From: Mycolicibacterium austroafricanum
GTDB lineage: Bacteria; Actinomycetota; Actinomycetes; Mycobacteriales; Mycobacteriaceae
Direction: 5' to 3'
DNA length: 64,000 bases
Assembly (NCBI RefSeq): GCF_000612725.1
Contig: NZ_HG964458.1
Span: 62,001-126,000, forward strand
Under the pieces are notes generated by a model. That model searched no databases and was not told the DNA's origin. It saw only the letters and a program-made list of their open reading frames with translations. The position numbers and the translations under genes were made by a program. This document shows, one piece after another, positions 43,970 to 53,164 of this stretch. The first letter of the stretch is position 1; the number at the start of each line of letters is the position of its first letter.

Positions 43970-44857
43970 CTATCCGATCGTTGCCACCAGCTCACCGCTC
44001 ATCGCGGCGAGCTGACCGCTCCAGGAACCCCAGTCGTGGTTGCCGGAGGTCGGGAAGTCGAAGTGGCCGTTGCCCCCGCCGATTCCACGGTAGTGCTGGT
44101 AGAACGTGCGGTTGCTGCCCTGCGCCTGATCGCAGTAGCCGATCATCGCGGGCACGTCGGTGCACGTGGTGGTCGCCGGACTGTAGATCCACAGCCGGGT
44201 GTTGTTGTTCACCAGCAGCTGGGCGTGCACGTCGGGGTCGTGCCACTTCCAGCGACCCAACTGTGGCAGGCCCCACATGTTGCGGGTGTCGACGCCGCCG
44301 AAGCGGGCAAGTCCGGCGGTGATCGCGCCGTTGAGTGCCGTCGCCGACGGGGTGAGGAATCCGGACAGCGACCCGGCGAAGCGATAACGGTCGGGGTGGA
44401 AGGTCGCCATCGTCAGCGCCCCGGTGCCGCCCTGCGCGGCACCGACGATCGCGTGCCCGTTGGGGGCCAGACCCTTGTTGGCGGCCAGCCAGTTGGGCAG
44501 CTCGTCGGCCAGGAACGTCTCCCACTGCTTACTGCCGTCCTGCTCCCAGTTGGTGTACATGCTCCACGCGCCGCCGGCCGGTGCGGCAACCGAGATGCCC
44601 CGCCCGGACAGCGTCCCCATGGCGTTGCCTGCGGTCACCCAGTTGCTGACGTCGGGAGCGGCATTGAACGCATCCAGCAGGACGACGGCGTGCGGGCCGC
44701 CTCCCTGGAACGCGACGGGGATCGACCGACCCATGGCCGCGGACGGGACCATCAGCATCTCGACGCCCTGGGCGCCGGCGGTGGGAGCCGTCACAGGGGC
44801 GAGAACCGCCGCCACGGCCACCGTCAAAGCTGCGATCGCTCGAAGCATCGCGTGCAT
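43970..44857 (-). CDS. mpt51: MPT51/FbpD, non-catalytic antigen 85 homologue
   Basis: A 295-aa secreted alpha/beta-hydrolase fold protein with a signal peptide ending APTAGAQG. It shares the antigen 85 scaffold (VEMLMVPSAAMGRSIPVAFQGG, NWEQDGSKQWETFLADELPNWL, HDWGSWSGQLAAM), but the nucleophile elbow GLSMAG is replaced by GAAQGG, so the catalytic Ser is missing, as in M. tuberculosis MPT51. It is thought to bind fibronectin or carbohydrate rather than transfer mycolates. ATG 44857 has an AGAGG element 7 bases upstream. Confidence 0.93.
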   Translation of the reverse strand: MHAMLRAIAALTVAVAAVLAPVTAPTAGAQGVEMLMVPSAAMGRSIPVAFQGGGPHAVVLLDAFNAAPDVSNWVTAGNAMGTLSGRGISVAAPAGGAWSMYTNWEQDGSKQWETFLADELPNWLAANKGLAPNGHAIVGAAQGGTGALTMATFHPDRYRFAGSLSGFLTPSATALNGAITAGLARFGGVDTRNMWGLPQLGRWKWHDPDVHAQLLVNNNTRLWIYSPATTTCTDVPAMIGYCDQAQGSNRTFYQHYRGIGGGNGHFDFPTSGNHDWGSWSGQLAAMSGELVATIG

Positions 44858-44953
44858 CTGCCCACCTCTTCTTTCGCGCTGTTCGCCACGGTCCGGGGGC
44901 CGCCCCCGCAGTAGTGAATCACATCACCCCACGCGACCGGGCGGCAAAACGAC

Positions 44954-44990
44954 TGACGGCGGTGACCCTCCGCGAGGATCACCGCCGTCA
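44954..44990. terminator. Hairpin terminator between fbpA and mpt51
   Basis: A perfect 12-bp stem (TGACGGCGGTGA / TCACCGCCGTCA) with a further CCTC/GAGG inner stem is flanked by ATTCTTTT on the plus side and, read on the minus strand, by GTCGTTTT. It lies 30 bp after the fbpA stop and fits an intrinsic terminator for fbpA. Confidence 0.7.
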
Positions 44991-45019
44991 ATTCTTTTCG
45001 TCGTTGTCGGAACCGGGGT

Positions 45020-46081
45020 CTAGCCGCCCGAGGTCGGCGCGACCGCGTCAACAGGGGCTGCCGGAGCCGAAGGCTGCGGCACCGCGCCGAGCACCCGCTG
45101 GATGTCGGGCTTCATCTGCTGCAGCTGCTGACCCCAATAAGGCCAGTCGTGCGTGCCGCCCGAGGGGAAGTTGAACACACCGTTCTTCCCGCCCGCGGCG
45201 AGGTACTCCTCCTGGAAGGTCTTGTTGGTGCGCAGCGTGAAGCCCTCGAGGAACTTCGCGGGCAGGTTGTTGCCCGCAACGTTGCCGTTGACCTCGGCAG
45301 GCTTGCCGTTGCCGCAGAACACCCAGATGCGGGTGTTGTTGGCGACCAGCTTGGCGATGTTCACCATCGGGTCGTTGCGCTTCCAGGCGCTGTCCGGGTC
45401 CTCGGTGCGACCCCACATGTCGTTGGCGTCGTAGCCCCCCGCGTCACCCATCGAGATGTTGACCAGCATCGGCCACCAGCCCTCGGACAGGTTCAGGTAG
45501 CCGGACAGCGAGCCGGCGTACTGGAACTGCTGGGGGTGGTAGATCGCCAGCGTCAGCGCGGCGGAGCCGGCCATCGACAGCCCGACGGCCGCGTTGCGGT
45601 TGGGGTCCACGCCCTTGTTGGCTGCCAGGTAGGCGGGCAGCTCCTGGGTCAGGAAGGTCTCCCACTTGTAGGTGCTGCAACCCGCCTTGCCGCACGCCGG
45701 GGCGTACCAGTCGCTGTAGAAGCTGGACTGGCCGCCGACGGGCATGACCACCGCGAGACCGGAGTCGAGGTACCACTCGAACGCCTGCGTGTTGATGTCC
45801 CAGCCGCTGAAGTCATCCTGCGCGCGCAGACCGTCGAGCAGGTACACGCCGGGGGCGTTCGGGCCACCGCTCTGGAACTGGACTTTGATGTCGCGGCCCA
45901 TCCCGGCGGAGGGCACCATCAGGTACTCCACCGGCAGACCCGGACGCGAGAACGCACCGGCGGTCGCCGAGCCACCCACCGCGCTGATCAGGCCGGGCAG
46001 CACGATCGCCGCGAGCGCGGCCACCGTGAGCCGACGGCCCATGCTACGAATCACTCTGGGCAGCGCCCCAACGAGCTTCAT
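45020..46081 (-). CDS. fbpA: Mycolyltransferase antigen 85A (FbpA)
   Basis: A 353-aa protein from ATG 46081 with a 43-residue signal peptide ending in ATAGA before FSRPGLPVEYL, the antigen 85 mature N-terminus. The nucleophile is Ser169 of the precursor (GLSMAGSAA), equal to Ser126 of the mature protein, and HDW near the C-terminus carries the catalytic His. It transfers mycolate from trehalose monomycolate to arabinogalactan or a second trehalose monomycolate outside the membrane. The C-terminal tail is Pro/Ala-rich. A hairpin terminator follows, and a 267-bp gap upstream separates it from aftB. Confidence 0.95.
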   Translation of the reverse strand: MKLVGALPRVIRSMGRRLTVAALAAIVLPGLISAVGGSATAGAFSRPGLPVEYLMVPSAGMGRDIKVQFQSGGPNAPGVYLLDGLRAQDDFSGWDINTQAFEWYLDSGLAVVMPVGGQSSFYSDWYAPACGKAGCSTYKWETFLTQELPAYLAANKGVDPNRNAAVGLSMAGSAALTLAIYHPQQFQYAGSLSGYLNLSEGWWPMLVNISMGDAGGYDANDMWGRTEDPDSAWKRNDPMVNIAKLVANNTRIWVFCGNGKPAEVNGNVAGNNLPAKFLEGFTLRTNKTFQEEYLAAGGKNGVFNFPSGGTHDWPYWGQQLQQMKPDIQRVLGAVPQPSAPAAPVDAVAPTSGG

Positions 46082-46279
46082 GCTTGTGTATTTCCCATCT
46101 GTCGTAAAGCAGCAGCGGGCCACCCGCCCTGAGGGGCGGCCCCCGAAAACCGGCCACTTTGCCCGTGTAGTCAACCACACCTTTGTGGTGATCTCTCTTC
46201 CGCGAGCGCGGGCGCCGCGGACGTGTGAGGCCCTCACAGACCCCTTCACATGCCTTATCTGACCGACATGGCTGCAGCG

Positions 46280-46308
46280 TTACGAAAGCAGAAAACCGGT
46301 GCTGTCAA
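46280..46308 (-). promoter_or_regulatory. Candidate promoter for fbpA
   Basis: On the minus strand a consensus TTGACA (46308-46303) is followed about 20 bases later by TAACGC, in the otherwise empty 267-bp gap upstream of fbpA. The spacing is longer than usual and the -10 match is partial, so this is tentative. Confidence 0.3.
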
Positions 46309-46348
46309 CAAATCGCCAGCGGCCGGCCCGACGAAATCCGCCCGCCGC

Positions 46349-48355
46349 TCAGGGTCCGGTCGGAGGAAGACCGGTGTACGGCGGGTTCACCGGCTCGGGC
46401 AGCGGCAGCCCGCACCGCTCCAACTCGTACATCGGCACCCTGTCGATGCGGTATCGGGTGAACTCGGCGGCGTTCAGCAGGTTGGACAGAAAACGCCGCG
46501 GCCCCATCGGTGCACGGATCGCGTTCAGCACGGCCTCGGTTTCCGGGCATTTCAGCGCGGCCTCAGCCTGCCTGATCCAGTCCTCGTCGAGATACGTCGG
46601 GATGTAGGGCGGTTCCTTGAAGAACGGACCCTCGGCCACCGCCCAGTCCGGAAAGAGGTTCTTGTCGTGGCCGATGCGGCCGTCCTCGATCCGGGCCGTA
46701 TGTGCCGCAAGCGGATTCGCCAGACCGATCTGGTCGATCACCCGGACGTCGAGGCCCACGTTCATCCCGAGCATCCCCAGGTTGGTGAAGAACACCGTGT
46801 GCGGCCCGTTGTACTCGCTGCCGAAGCCCCGCGGCGCGTCCGGTGGCGGCGGGTAGGCGGGCACCACATCCCACATGTCGTAGTTGCCGGAGGGCAGGAG
46901 CAGCGCGCCGTCGGGGGTGTTCTCGATGGCGGTGAGCACCGCGCGCATCCGCGGGTAGTCCAGGTAGTCGGCCGCGGTCAGGGGGTGGGCGTGGCCGGTG
47001 GCCTGGGAGTAGAAGCGGCGCTCGTCGACGATGCCGGTGTACGTCACCCGGGTGGCATCGGCACCCATGCCCGGTGAATTCGCGGCCCACAGCGCCCAAC
47101 CCGCCACCGCCAGCCACAGCACGCTGGTGGCACCCGCGTAGAGATAGCCTGCGCCGCGGGCCATCCGGCGGCTGTCGGGCAGCATCAGCGGAACCACCGA
47201 CACAGGTGCCAGCAGGCAGAACAACGGCGTCAGCAGCACTCGGCCGTGCATGAAGTCGCCGCCCTGCCGAATCCAGTAGATGGCCTGCAGCGCGCCGCTG
47301 ACAAGCATGAAAAGCACCACGGCGGAAGGGCTGCGCACCGTGCGGGCCAGCCAGCCGGAGCCTGCGGAGGCACGGCGGTCCACCCCTGCCGGCCTGCCGC
47401 ACAGCAGCCTCACCATGATGGCCAGCCCGATCAGCAGCACCGCGGGCGCCCACAGCAGATAGGGCTGATTGAAGTTGGCGAGATAGACCAGGCCCTGCTC
47501 CCACTTGGCGCCCGTGGCGTCCTTGGCCAGCGCCGTGCCGGGGAAAAGCAGCCCGTAGTAACCCATCCGGAAGATCTGGTACCCGACCGGGAGCAGACCG
47601 CCCGCCACCACGATCAGCGCCCGCGTGCGCCACTGGTCGACGGCGATCAGCATCATCACCAGCGCGAGACCACCGATCAGCGCGAGCTCGGGGCGCACCA
47701 ACACGGACAGACCGGCGACGACGGCCAACGTCACGTCGAATGACCGTGACGTGGGCCGGCCGCGCAGGCCCTGCGACCAGCGCACCATCATCCACCACAG
47801 CAGACCCAGGTAGGCCAGCACCAAACCGTTCTCGAGTCCGGAAGTGGCGAAGTCGCGGGCCGGCGGCACCGCGATGTAGACGAGCGCGCCCGCGGGCAGC
47901 AGCAGCGCGCGGCGCCCCTTCAGGGTCGGCTCGTAGAGCCGGGCGGTGCCGAGCATGACCAGCACGACTCCGAGCACGCTGAGCACCAGCGCCAGCGTCA
48001 GCGCCACGTACTCGAGTCGGGCCGGGCCGGCCACCAGGCCGCCCAGATACATCAGGTACGACCACACCGTGGACGTATTGGCTTCCACGCGCTCGCCGGC
48101 GTTGAAGACGGGACCGTTGCCCGCCAACATGTTCCGGGTCGTCCGCAGCACGATCAGGCCGTCGTCGGCGATCCAGCGGCGCTGCCACGCGCCCCACCCG
48201 AACAGTCCCGCCACCACCGCGACGCCGAGCCAGAGGCTCACCCGCACCGAGATGTCGTGCGGGATGGCGGGCCAGCGGGCGAGCCGGCCCGCCTTCGCGG
48301 CGGTCACCCGGCCCGGCGCCGCGCTGAGCGTGTCAGCCGAAGAAGACTGCGGCAC
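46349..48355 (-). CDS. aftB: Terminal beta(1-2) arabinofuranosyltransferase AftB
   Basis: A 668-aa GT-C membrane enzyme matching Rv3805c. About ten hydrophobic segments lie in residues 40-430; the early external loop WQRRWIADDGLIVLRTTRNML carries the paired aspartates of the GT-C active site, followed by ERVEANTSTVWSYLMYLGG. A soluble C-terminal domain covers about 440-668. AftB adds the terminal beta(1-2) arabinose caps on which mycolates are esterified. The start is GTG 48355, 23 bp inside the end of ubiA, and it is the last gene of the glf unit. Confidence 0.93.
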   Translation of the reverse strand: MPQSSSADTLSAAPGRVTAAKAGRLARWPAIPHDISVRVSLWLGVAVVAGLFGWGAWQRRWIADDGLIVLRTTRNMLAGNGPVFNAGERVEANTSTVWSYLMYLGGLVAGPARLEYVALTLALVLSVLGVVLVMLGTARLYEPTLKGRRALLLPAGALVYIAVPPARDFATSGLENGLVLAYLGLLWWMMVRWSQGLRGRPTSRSFDVTLAVVAGLSVLVRPELALIGGLALVMMLIAVDQWRTRALIVVAGGLLPVGYQIFRMGYYGLLFPGTALAKDATGAKWEQGLVYLANFNQPYLLWAPAVLLIGLAIMVRLLCGRPAGVDRRASAGSGWLARTVRSPSAVVLFMLVSGALQAIYWIRQGGDFMHGRVLLTPLFCLLAPVSVVPLMLPDSRRMARGAGYLYAGATSVLWLAVAGWALWAANSPGMGADATRVTYTGIVDERRFYSQATGHAHPLTAADYLDYPRMRAVLTAIENTPDGALLLPSGNYDMWDVVPAYPPPPDAPRGFGSEYNGPHTVFFTNLGMLGMNVGLDVRVIDQIGLANPLAAHTARIEDGRIGHDKNLFPDWAVAEGPFFKEPPYIPTYLDEDWIRQAEAALKCPETEAVLNAIRAPMGPRRFLSNLLNAAEFTRYRIDRVPMYELERCGLPLPEPVNPPYTGLPPTGP

Positions 48356-49262
48356 CGATGGTCCCGATCCACGCCAGCAGCAGCAGTTGCAGCACGCGGT
48401 CCTTCAGCGCGATCTCCTCGGGCTCACCCGCCAACCCGCCGTCGACGTCGACGGCGTAGCGCAGGATCGCGATGGTGATGGGAATGATCGTGACCGCATA
48501 CCAGGAGGCGTTGGCGCCGTCGCGTTCAAAGGCCCACAGGCTGTAGCAGACGACCATCGCGGTGGCGGCCACCGTCCACACGAACCGCAGATAGGACGCC
48601 GTGTAGCTTTCCAGCGACTTGCGGATCTTGGCACCGGTGCGCTCGGCGAGTTGCAGTTCTGCGTACCGCTTTCCGGCGACCATGAACAGCGAGCCGAAGG
48701 TCATCACCAACAGGAACCACTGCGACAGCGGGATACCGGCGGCCGCACCGCCCGCGATGGCGCGGATCAGGTAAGCCGATGAGACGATGCAGATATCAAG
48801 CACCGCTTGATGTTTGAGGCCGAAGCAGTAGGCCAGCTGCATGGCGATGTACACAGCGATGACCACGGTCAGGCTCGGCGATGCGAGAAGCGAGATGCCC
48901 AGCGCGGCGACACCCAGAACCACCGCGAGCGTGTAGGCGAGCCACTCCGGCACCACGCCCGCGGCGATCGGCCGGAATCGCTTCGTCGGGTGCTGACGGT
49001 CGGCCTCGACGTCACGCGAGTCGTTCACAAGGTAGATGCACGAGGCAGCCAGCGAGAAGGCGACGAACGCGATCAGAATGTTGATCGCCATCTCGTCGTA
49101 GTCGTACCGGACCTCGCCGCCGAGTGCCGCGATCGGGGCGGCGAGCACCAGGAGGTTCTTCACCCACTGGCGCGGGCGAATCGCCTTGATGATTCCGCTG
49201 GCGAGGTTCTTCGGTGGGCCCGCGGTTGACCCGGTGTCCTGCTGAACTTCGGATGTGCTCAT
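48333..49262 (-). CDS. ubiA: Decaprenyl-phosphate phosphoribosyltransferase UbiA
   Basis: A 309-aa polytopic UbiA-superfamily protein with the first aspartate-rich motif NDSRDVEADRQHPTKRFRP and about nine hydrophobic segments. It matches Rv3806c, which transfers 5-phosphoribose from PRPP to decaprenyl phosphate, the first committed step to decaprenyl-P-arabinose; DprE1/DprE2 encoded at 13.9-16.1 kb act later. ATG 49262 overlaps the PAP2 phosphatase gene's stop (ATGA). Confidence 0.95.
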   Translation of the reverse strand: MSTSEVQQDTGSTAGPPKNLASGIIKAIRPRQWVKNLLVLAAPIAALGGEVRYDYDEMAINILIAFVAFSLAASCIYLVNDSRDVEADRQHPTKRFRPIAAGVVPEWLAYTLAVVLGVAALGISLLASPSLTVVIAVYIAMQLAYCFGLKHQAVLDICIVSSAYLIRAIAGGAAAGIPLSQWFLLVMTFGSLFMVAGKRYAELQLAERTGAKIRKSLESYTASYLRFVWTVAATAMVVCYSLWAFERDGANASWYAVTIIPITIAILRYAVDVDGGLAGEPEEIALKDRVLQLLLLAWIGTIGAAVFFG

Positions 49263-49801
49263 GAGGACGACACCCCTTCTGCCCGGTCGGCGAGCGTATC
49301 CCCCAGGCTGCCGACTGCTTTCCCCACGACCGCCCCGACCACCACACCGGCGAGCACGTCGCTCGGATAGTGCACCCCGAGCACCAACCGCGACAGCGCC
49401 ATCGGCGGCACCAGCAGCGCAGGCAGCGGCAGCCCCGTGGGCCGCGCCAGCAGCACCGCCGCCGCGGTGGTCGACGTGGCATGTGCGGACGGGAAACTCA
49501 ACCGGCTCGGCGTCCCCACGTTGACGGCGATGGCGGGATGATGCGGCCGCTGTCTGCGGACCACGCGCTTGATGACGACGGCGGCGGCATGGGCCAGCAA
49601 CGCGCCCGCGCCCGCGGTGACGTAGTCACGGCGCCTGCGCGGGGACAGGACTGCGCCGAGCGCGGCGACCGCCAGCCACCCGAGGCTGTGCTCGCCGAAA
49701 TGGGAGAGCCCCCTGGCCGCCGCCAGCACCCCGGGCCGGTCGGCCAGCGCGCGCTGCACGGCCACCAGCACGGCGTCCTCGCCGCGCGGCGCGTCAGCCA
49801 T
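49259..49801 (-). CDS. PAP2-superfamily phosphatase (Rv3807c-like)
   Basis: A 180-aa membrane phosphatase with the three PAP2 signatures: KRVVRRQRP, SFPSAHAT (Ala in place of the usual Gly) and SRLVLGVHYPSDVLAG with catalytic His residues. Its place between ubiA and glfT2 fits the proposed dephosphorylation of decaprenylphosphoryl-5-phosphoribose to decaprenyl-P-ribose, the substrate of DprE1. That assignment is from context and family knowledge. It overlaps glfT2 by 8 bp and ubiA by 4 bp. Confidence 0.88.
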   Translation of the reverse strand: MADAPRGEDAVLVAVQRALADRPGVLAAARGLSHFGEHSLGWLAVAALGAVLSPRRRRDYVTAGAGALLAHAAAVVIKRVVRRQRPHHPAIAVNVGTPSRLSFPSAHATSTTAAAVLLARPTGLPLPALLVPPMALSRLVLGVHYPSDVLAGVVVGAVVGKAVGSLGDTLADRAEGVSSS

Positions 49802-51755
49802 GGCTGGACTCGTCGAGGAGCACGGTCTCCCACTTCTGCGTGCTGGTCATCGTCGGCAGGGCCGCGCGGTACACCTTGCGCATCCGGTTGAACTTGCGGG
49901 CCAACTGGACCTGGCGCTTCACCGACTCGCGCAGCAGCGTGAACATCTTCTCCCGGTCCCGCTGCCGGTAGACGACACCGCGGCCGTCGGCGGTGGTCAC
50001 CGTCACCCCATCGACGTTGCACAGCGAGAACCACCGGGCGTCCTGCGTCGCCACGTTGATCTGCGGACGGCGATGGTGCTCCGGGTCGTGCGGCTTGAGC
50101 TGGTGCACCACACCGCGTGCCAGGCGCGCCGAGATCGACACCGGGTTCGTCGGGATGCTCACCTTCTTGCGCCACCGCTTGTCCGATGGTGCCGGCAGCG
50201 CCGTCGCGCTCGGCAGCACCATCGCGTCGGGGTACTCCTGGCGCATTCTGCGCACGTCGGGCAGCGCGGATTCCAGAATCGAGAAGATGTGCTCGGGGCC
50301 GGCCAGGAAGTCGTCCATCGCCTTGTTCTGGATGGCCACAGTCGAATACTCAAGGCACAGAAGGTGTTTGAGTGTCGCCTTGAGGTGGCTGGCCAACAGC
50401 CCGCTGATCTTGCCGTCCCAGTGCAGAGCCGCCACCACCAGCCGGTTGCGCAGGTGGAAGTACGCCTGCCAGTCGATGGCGTCGTCCTTGTCGCTCCACG
50501 CCATGTGCCAGATGGCCGCGCCCGGCAGCGTGACGGTGGGATAGCCGTGCTCACCGGCACGCAGCCCGTAGTCCGCGTCGTCCCACTTGATGAACAGCGG
50601 CAGCGGCTGGCCGAGCTCCTCGGCGACCTGCCGCGGGATCATGCACATCCACCAGCCGTTGTAGTCGACGTCGATGCGGCGGTGCAGCAGCCGGCTGCGG
50701 TATTCCTCTTCGTCGTTGAGCGGATACTTGGCGAAGTTGTGGTCGTACTCGGTGTTGACCGCCCCGGTCCACATGAAGTTCGCCGAGTCGACCATCTCGC
50801 CCATCACGTGCAGGTGGCTGGGCTCCTGCAGGTTGAGCATCTGCCCGCCGACGAGCGTCGGGACCTTGGCGAACCGGTTCAGCGCGAGCGCACGCAGGAT
50901 CGAGTCGGGCTCGATGCGGATGTCGTCGTCCATGAACAGGATCTGCTCACAGTCGGTGTTCTTCAGCGCCTCGTACATGACGCGGCTGTAGCCGCCGGAG
51001 CCGCCCAGGTTGGGCTGGTTGTGAACGGACAACCGGCTGCCCAGCGCGGCGGCCGCCGCCTCGAACCCCGGGTGGTCCTTGGCCTTGTTGGTGCCCTGAT
51101 CGGAGACGATCACCGCGCTGATCACCTCGTCGACCAGCGGGTCGGAGGTCAGCGCGGCGAGCGCGTTGACGCAGTCCGAGGGCCGGTTGAACGTGGGGAT
51201 GCCGACCGCGACATTGGCGCGCCCCGGAGCGGGCATCGGGGCGTACCACCCGGCGTGGTGCAGCGTGGACTTGGCGTCGGTGGTGATGTCGAACCAGATC
51301 CAGCCGCCGTCCTCGAACGGGGTGAGGTCGATCTCGAACTCGACGGAGGCGCTTGCGCCGACATCGGACCCAGCCGCCGGTTCGACATTTCTGCTGGCGA
51401 TCGGGGCGCCGCCGACCGTGATCCTGGCTCCGGTGGCCTTGGAGCGGTAGATGTCGACGCGGGCGCTGCCGGTGAGTTCGACGCGCAGTACCACCGCCTC
51501 CAGGATCGACCAGCGCCGCCAGTAGCTGGCCGGGAACGCGTTGAAGTACGTGGCGAAGGACACCTCGGATTCGGCGCCGATCTCCAGGGTGGTACGGGTC
51601 GGGGCGTGCGCGCGCCTGGCGTTGGTGTCCGATTCCTCTATATAGAGCTTGCGCACGTCGAGCGGCTCGCCCGGCCGCGGCAGGATGATCCGGGCCAGGG
51701 GGCTCACCGCCCGTGACTGCCCGGCGTCGAGCGCGCCGGACGGGATGTCACTCAT
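49794..51755 (-). CDS. glfT2: Galactofuranosyltransferase GlfT2 (galactan polymerase)
   Basis: A 653-aa protein matching Rv3808c. An N-terminal beta-sandwich domain (to about residue 180) precedes a GT-A domain with VGIPTFNRPSDCVNAL, QPNLGGSGGYSR and metal-binding FMDDDI (Asp276-278). WDDADYGLR carries the catalytic acidic residues, and the C-terminal part is helical. It alternates beta(1-5) and beta(1-6) transfers of galactofuranose from UDP-Galf to build galactan on the membrane inner face. ATG 51755 overlaps the glf stop (ATGA). Confidence 0.96.
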   Translation of the reverse strand: MSDIPSGALDAGQSRAVSPLARIILPRPGEPLDVRKLYIEESDTNARRAHAPTRTTLEIGAESEVSFATYFNAFPASYWRRWSILEAVVLRVELTGSARVDIYRSKATGARITVGGAPIASRNVEPAAGSDVGASASVEFEIDLTPFEDGGWIWFDITTDAKSTLHHAGWYAPMPAPGRANVAVGIPTFNRPSDCVNALAALTSDPLVDEVISAVIVSDQGTNKAKDHPGFEAAAAALGSRLSVHNQPNLGGSGGYSRVMYEALKNTDCEQILFMDDDIRIEPDSILRALALNRFAKVPTLVGGQMLNLQEPSHLHVMGEMVDSANFMWTGAVNTEYDHNFAKYPLNDEEEYRSRLLHRRIDVDYNGWWMCMIPRQVAEELGQPLPLFIKWDDADYGLRAGEHGYPTVTLPGAAIWHMAWSDKDDAIDWQAYFHLRNRLVVAALHWDGKISGLLASHLKATLKHLLCLEYSTVAIQNKAMDDFLAGPEHIFSILESALPDVRRMRQEYPDAMVLPSATALPAPSDKRWRKKVSIPTNPVSISARLARGVVHQLKPHDPEHHRRPQINVATQDARWFSLCNVDGVTVTTADGRGVVYRQRDREKMFTLLRESVKRQVQLARKFNRMRKVYRAALPTMTSTQKWETVLLDESSHG

Positions 51756-52993
51756 GATCCACTGCTTTCTGTCTCGGGATCGGCCAGCGGCGCACCGTCG
51801 CGCAGATGCGGCGCGAGCGTGTTGTCGTACATGTTCAGCGCGCTGGCGATCGCCATGTGCATGTCCAGGTATTGGTAGGTGCCGAGGCGACCGCCGAACA
51901 GGACCTTCGACGACGCCGTCTCGGCCTTGGCGCGCGCCCGGTAGGCGGCGAGCACCGCGCGGTCGGCATCGGTGTTGATCGGATAGTAGGGCTCGTCGTC
52001 GTGCTCGGCGAACCGCGAGTACTCGCGCATGATCACCGTCTTGTCCGTCGGATAGGCCCGCTCCGGATGGAAGTGCCGGAACTCGTGGATGCGGGTGTAC
52101 GGCACGTCGGCGTCGTTGTAGTTCATGACAGGAGTGCCCTGAAAGTCCCCGGTTTGAAGCACCTCAAGCTCGAAGTCCAGGGTTCGCCAACCCAGTCGGC
52201 CCTCCGCGTAGTCGAAATACCGGTCCAGCGGGCCGGTGTACACCACCGGAGCGTCCGGATTCTCGGCGCGCAACTGGTCGCGCACGTCGAACCAGTCCGT
52301 GTTCAGCCGCACCTCGATGCGGTCGTCGGCGGCCATCTTCTCCAGCCATGCGGTGTAGCCGTCGACGGGCAGACCTTCGTACGTGTCGTTGAAGTACCGG
52401 TTGTCGAAGGTGTAGCGCACCGGCAGCCGGGTGATGTTGCTCGCAGGCAACTGCCTGGGGTCGGTCTGCCACTGCTTGGCGGTGTAGTGCTTGACGAAGG
52501 CCTCGTAGAGCGGGCGGCCGATCAGCGAGATGGCCTTCTCTTCGAGGTTCTGCGCATCTGCCGTGTCGATTTCGGCGGCCTGTTCGGCGATCAGCGCCCT
52601 GGCCTCATCGGGGGTGTAGTACCTGCCGAAGAACTGGCTGACCAGTCCGAGGCCCATCGGGAACTGGTAGGCCTGCCCGTTGTGCAGGGCGAAGACACGG
52701 TGCTGGTAGCCGGTGAACTCGGTGAACTGCCGCACGTAGTCCCACACCCGCTGATTGCTGGTGTGGAACAGGTGGGCACCGTACTTGTGCACCTCGATGC
52801 CGGTCTGCGGCTCGGCCTCGGAGTAGGCGTTACCGCCGAGGTGCGGACGGCGTTCGACGACGAGGACGCGCTTGCCCAGTTGCGTCGCAGCCCGTTCGGC
52901 GATGGTGAGGCCGAAGAATCCGGAACCGACGACGAACAGGTCGAATCCGTCGGCCTGCGGGCGCGCTGCGGCCCGGGGATCAGGAGAGATCAT
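51752..52993 (-). CDS. glf: UDP-galactopyranose mutase Glf
   Basis: A 413-aa flavoenzyme matching Rv3809c. It has FAD-binding DLFVVGSGFFGLTIAERAA and ERRPHLGGNAYSE, and the family sequences KYGAHLFHTSNQRVWDYV and RPLYEAFVKHYTAKQW. It interconverts UDP-galactopyranose and UDP-galactofuranose through a flavin N5 adduct, supplying GlfT1 and GlfT2. ATG 52993 was taken; a TTG three codons upstream is less likely. It is the first gene of the minus-strand glf-glfT2-PAP2-ubiA-aftB unit, divergent from erp. Confidence 0.96.
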   Translation of the reverse strand: MISPDPRAAARPQADGFDLFVVGSGFFGLTIAERAATQLGKRVLVVERRPHLGGNAYSEAEPQTGIEVHKYGAHLFHTSNQRVWDYVRQFTEFTGYQHRVFALHNGQAYQFPMGLGLVSQFFGRYYTPDEARALIAEQAAEIDTADAQNLEEKAISLIGRPLYEAFVKHYTAKQWQTDPRQLPASNITRLPVRYTFDNRYFNDTYEGLPVDGYTAWLEKMAADDRIEVRLNTDWFDVRDQLRAENPDAPVVYTGPLDRYFDYAEGRLGWRTLDFELEVLQTGDFQGTPVMNYNDADVPYTRIHEFRHFHPERAYPTDKTVIMREYSRFAEHDDEPYYPINTDADRAVLAAYRARAKAETASSKVLFGGRLGTYQYLDMHMAIASALNMYDNTLAPHLRDGAPLADPETESSGS

Positions 52994-53076
52994 CGGCAGC
53001 AAGGGTATCCGACCGCGGCGGCGCCACCCGCGTCGACCGAGCCGCGCAGGTCGCGATTAGCTCACGATTCCATCTC

Positions 53077-53113
53077 GTAACTCTAGACACACCAGTCACG
53101 TCAGTAACATCAG
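53077..53113 (+). promoter_or_regulatory. GTAAC/GTCAC motif cluster upstream of erp
   Basis: GTAAC (53077), GTCAC (53095) and GTAAC (53104) precede erp, the last two starting 9 bases apart. The 9-mer TAACATCAG (53105-53113) recurs upstream of the next plus-strand gene (54194-54202), where GCAAC also occurs twice with a 9-base spacing. This looks like a shared response-regulator site (MtrA-like in style), by inference only. Confidence 0.3.
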
Positions 53114-53164
53114 GCACGTACGCCAGTACTAGTCCGCACTAACCCATGTATTAGGGAGACTTCC

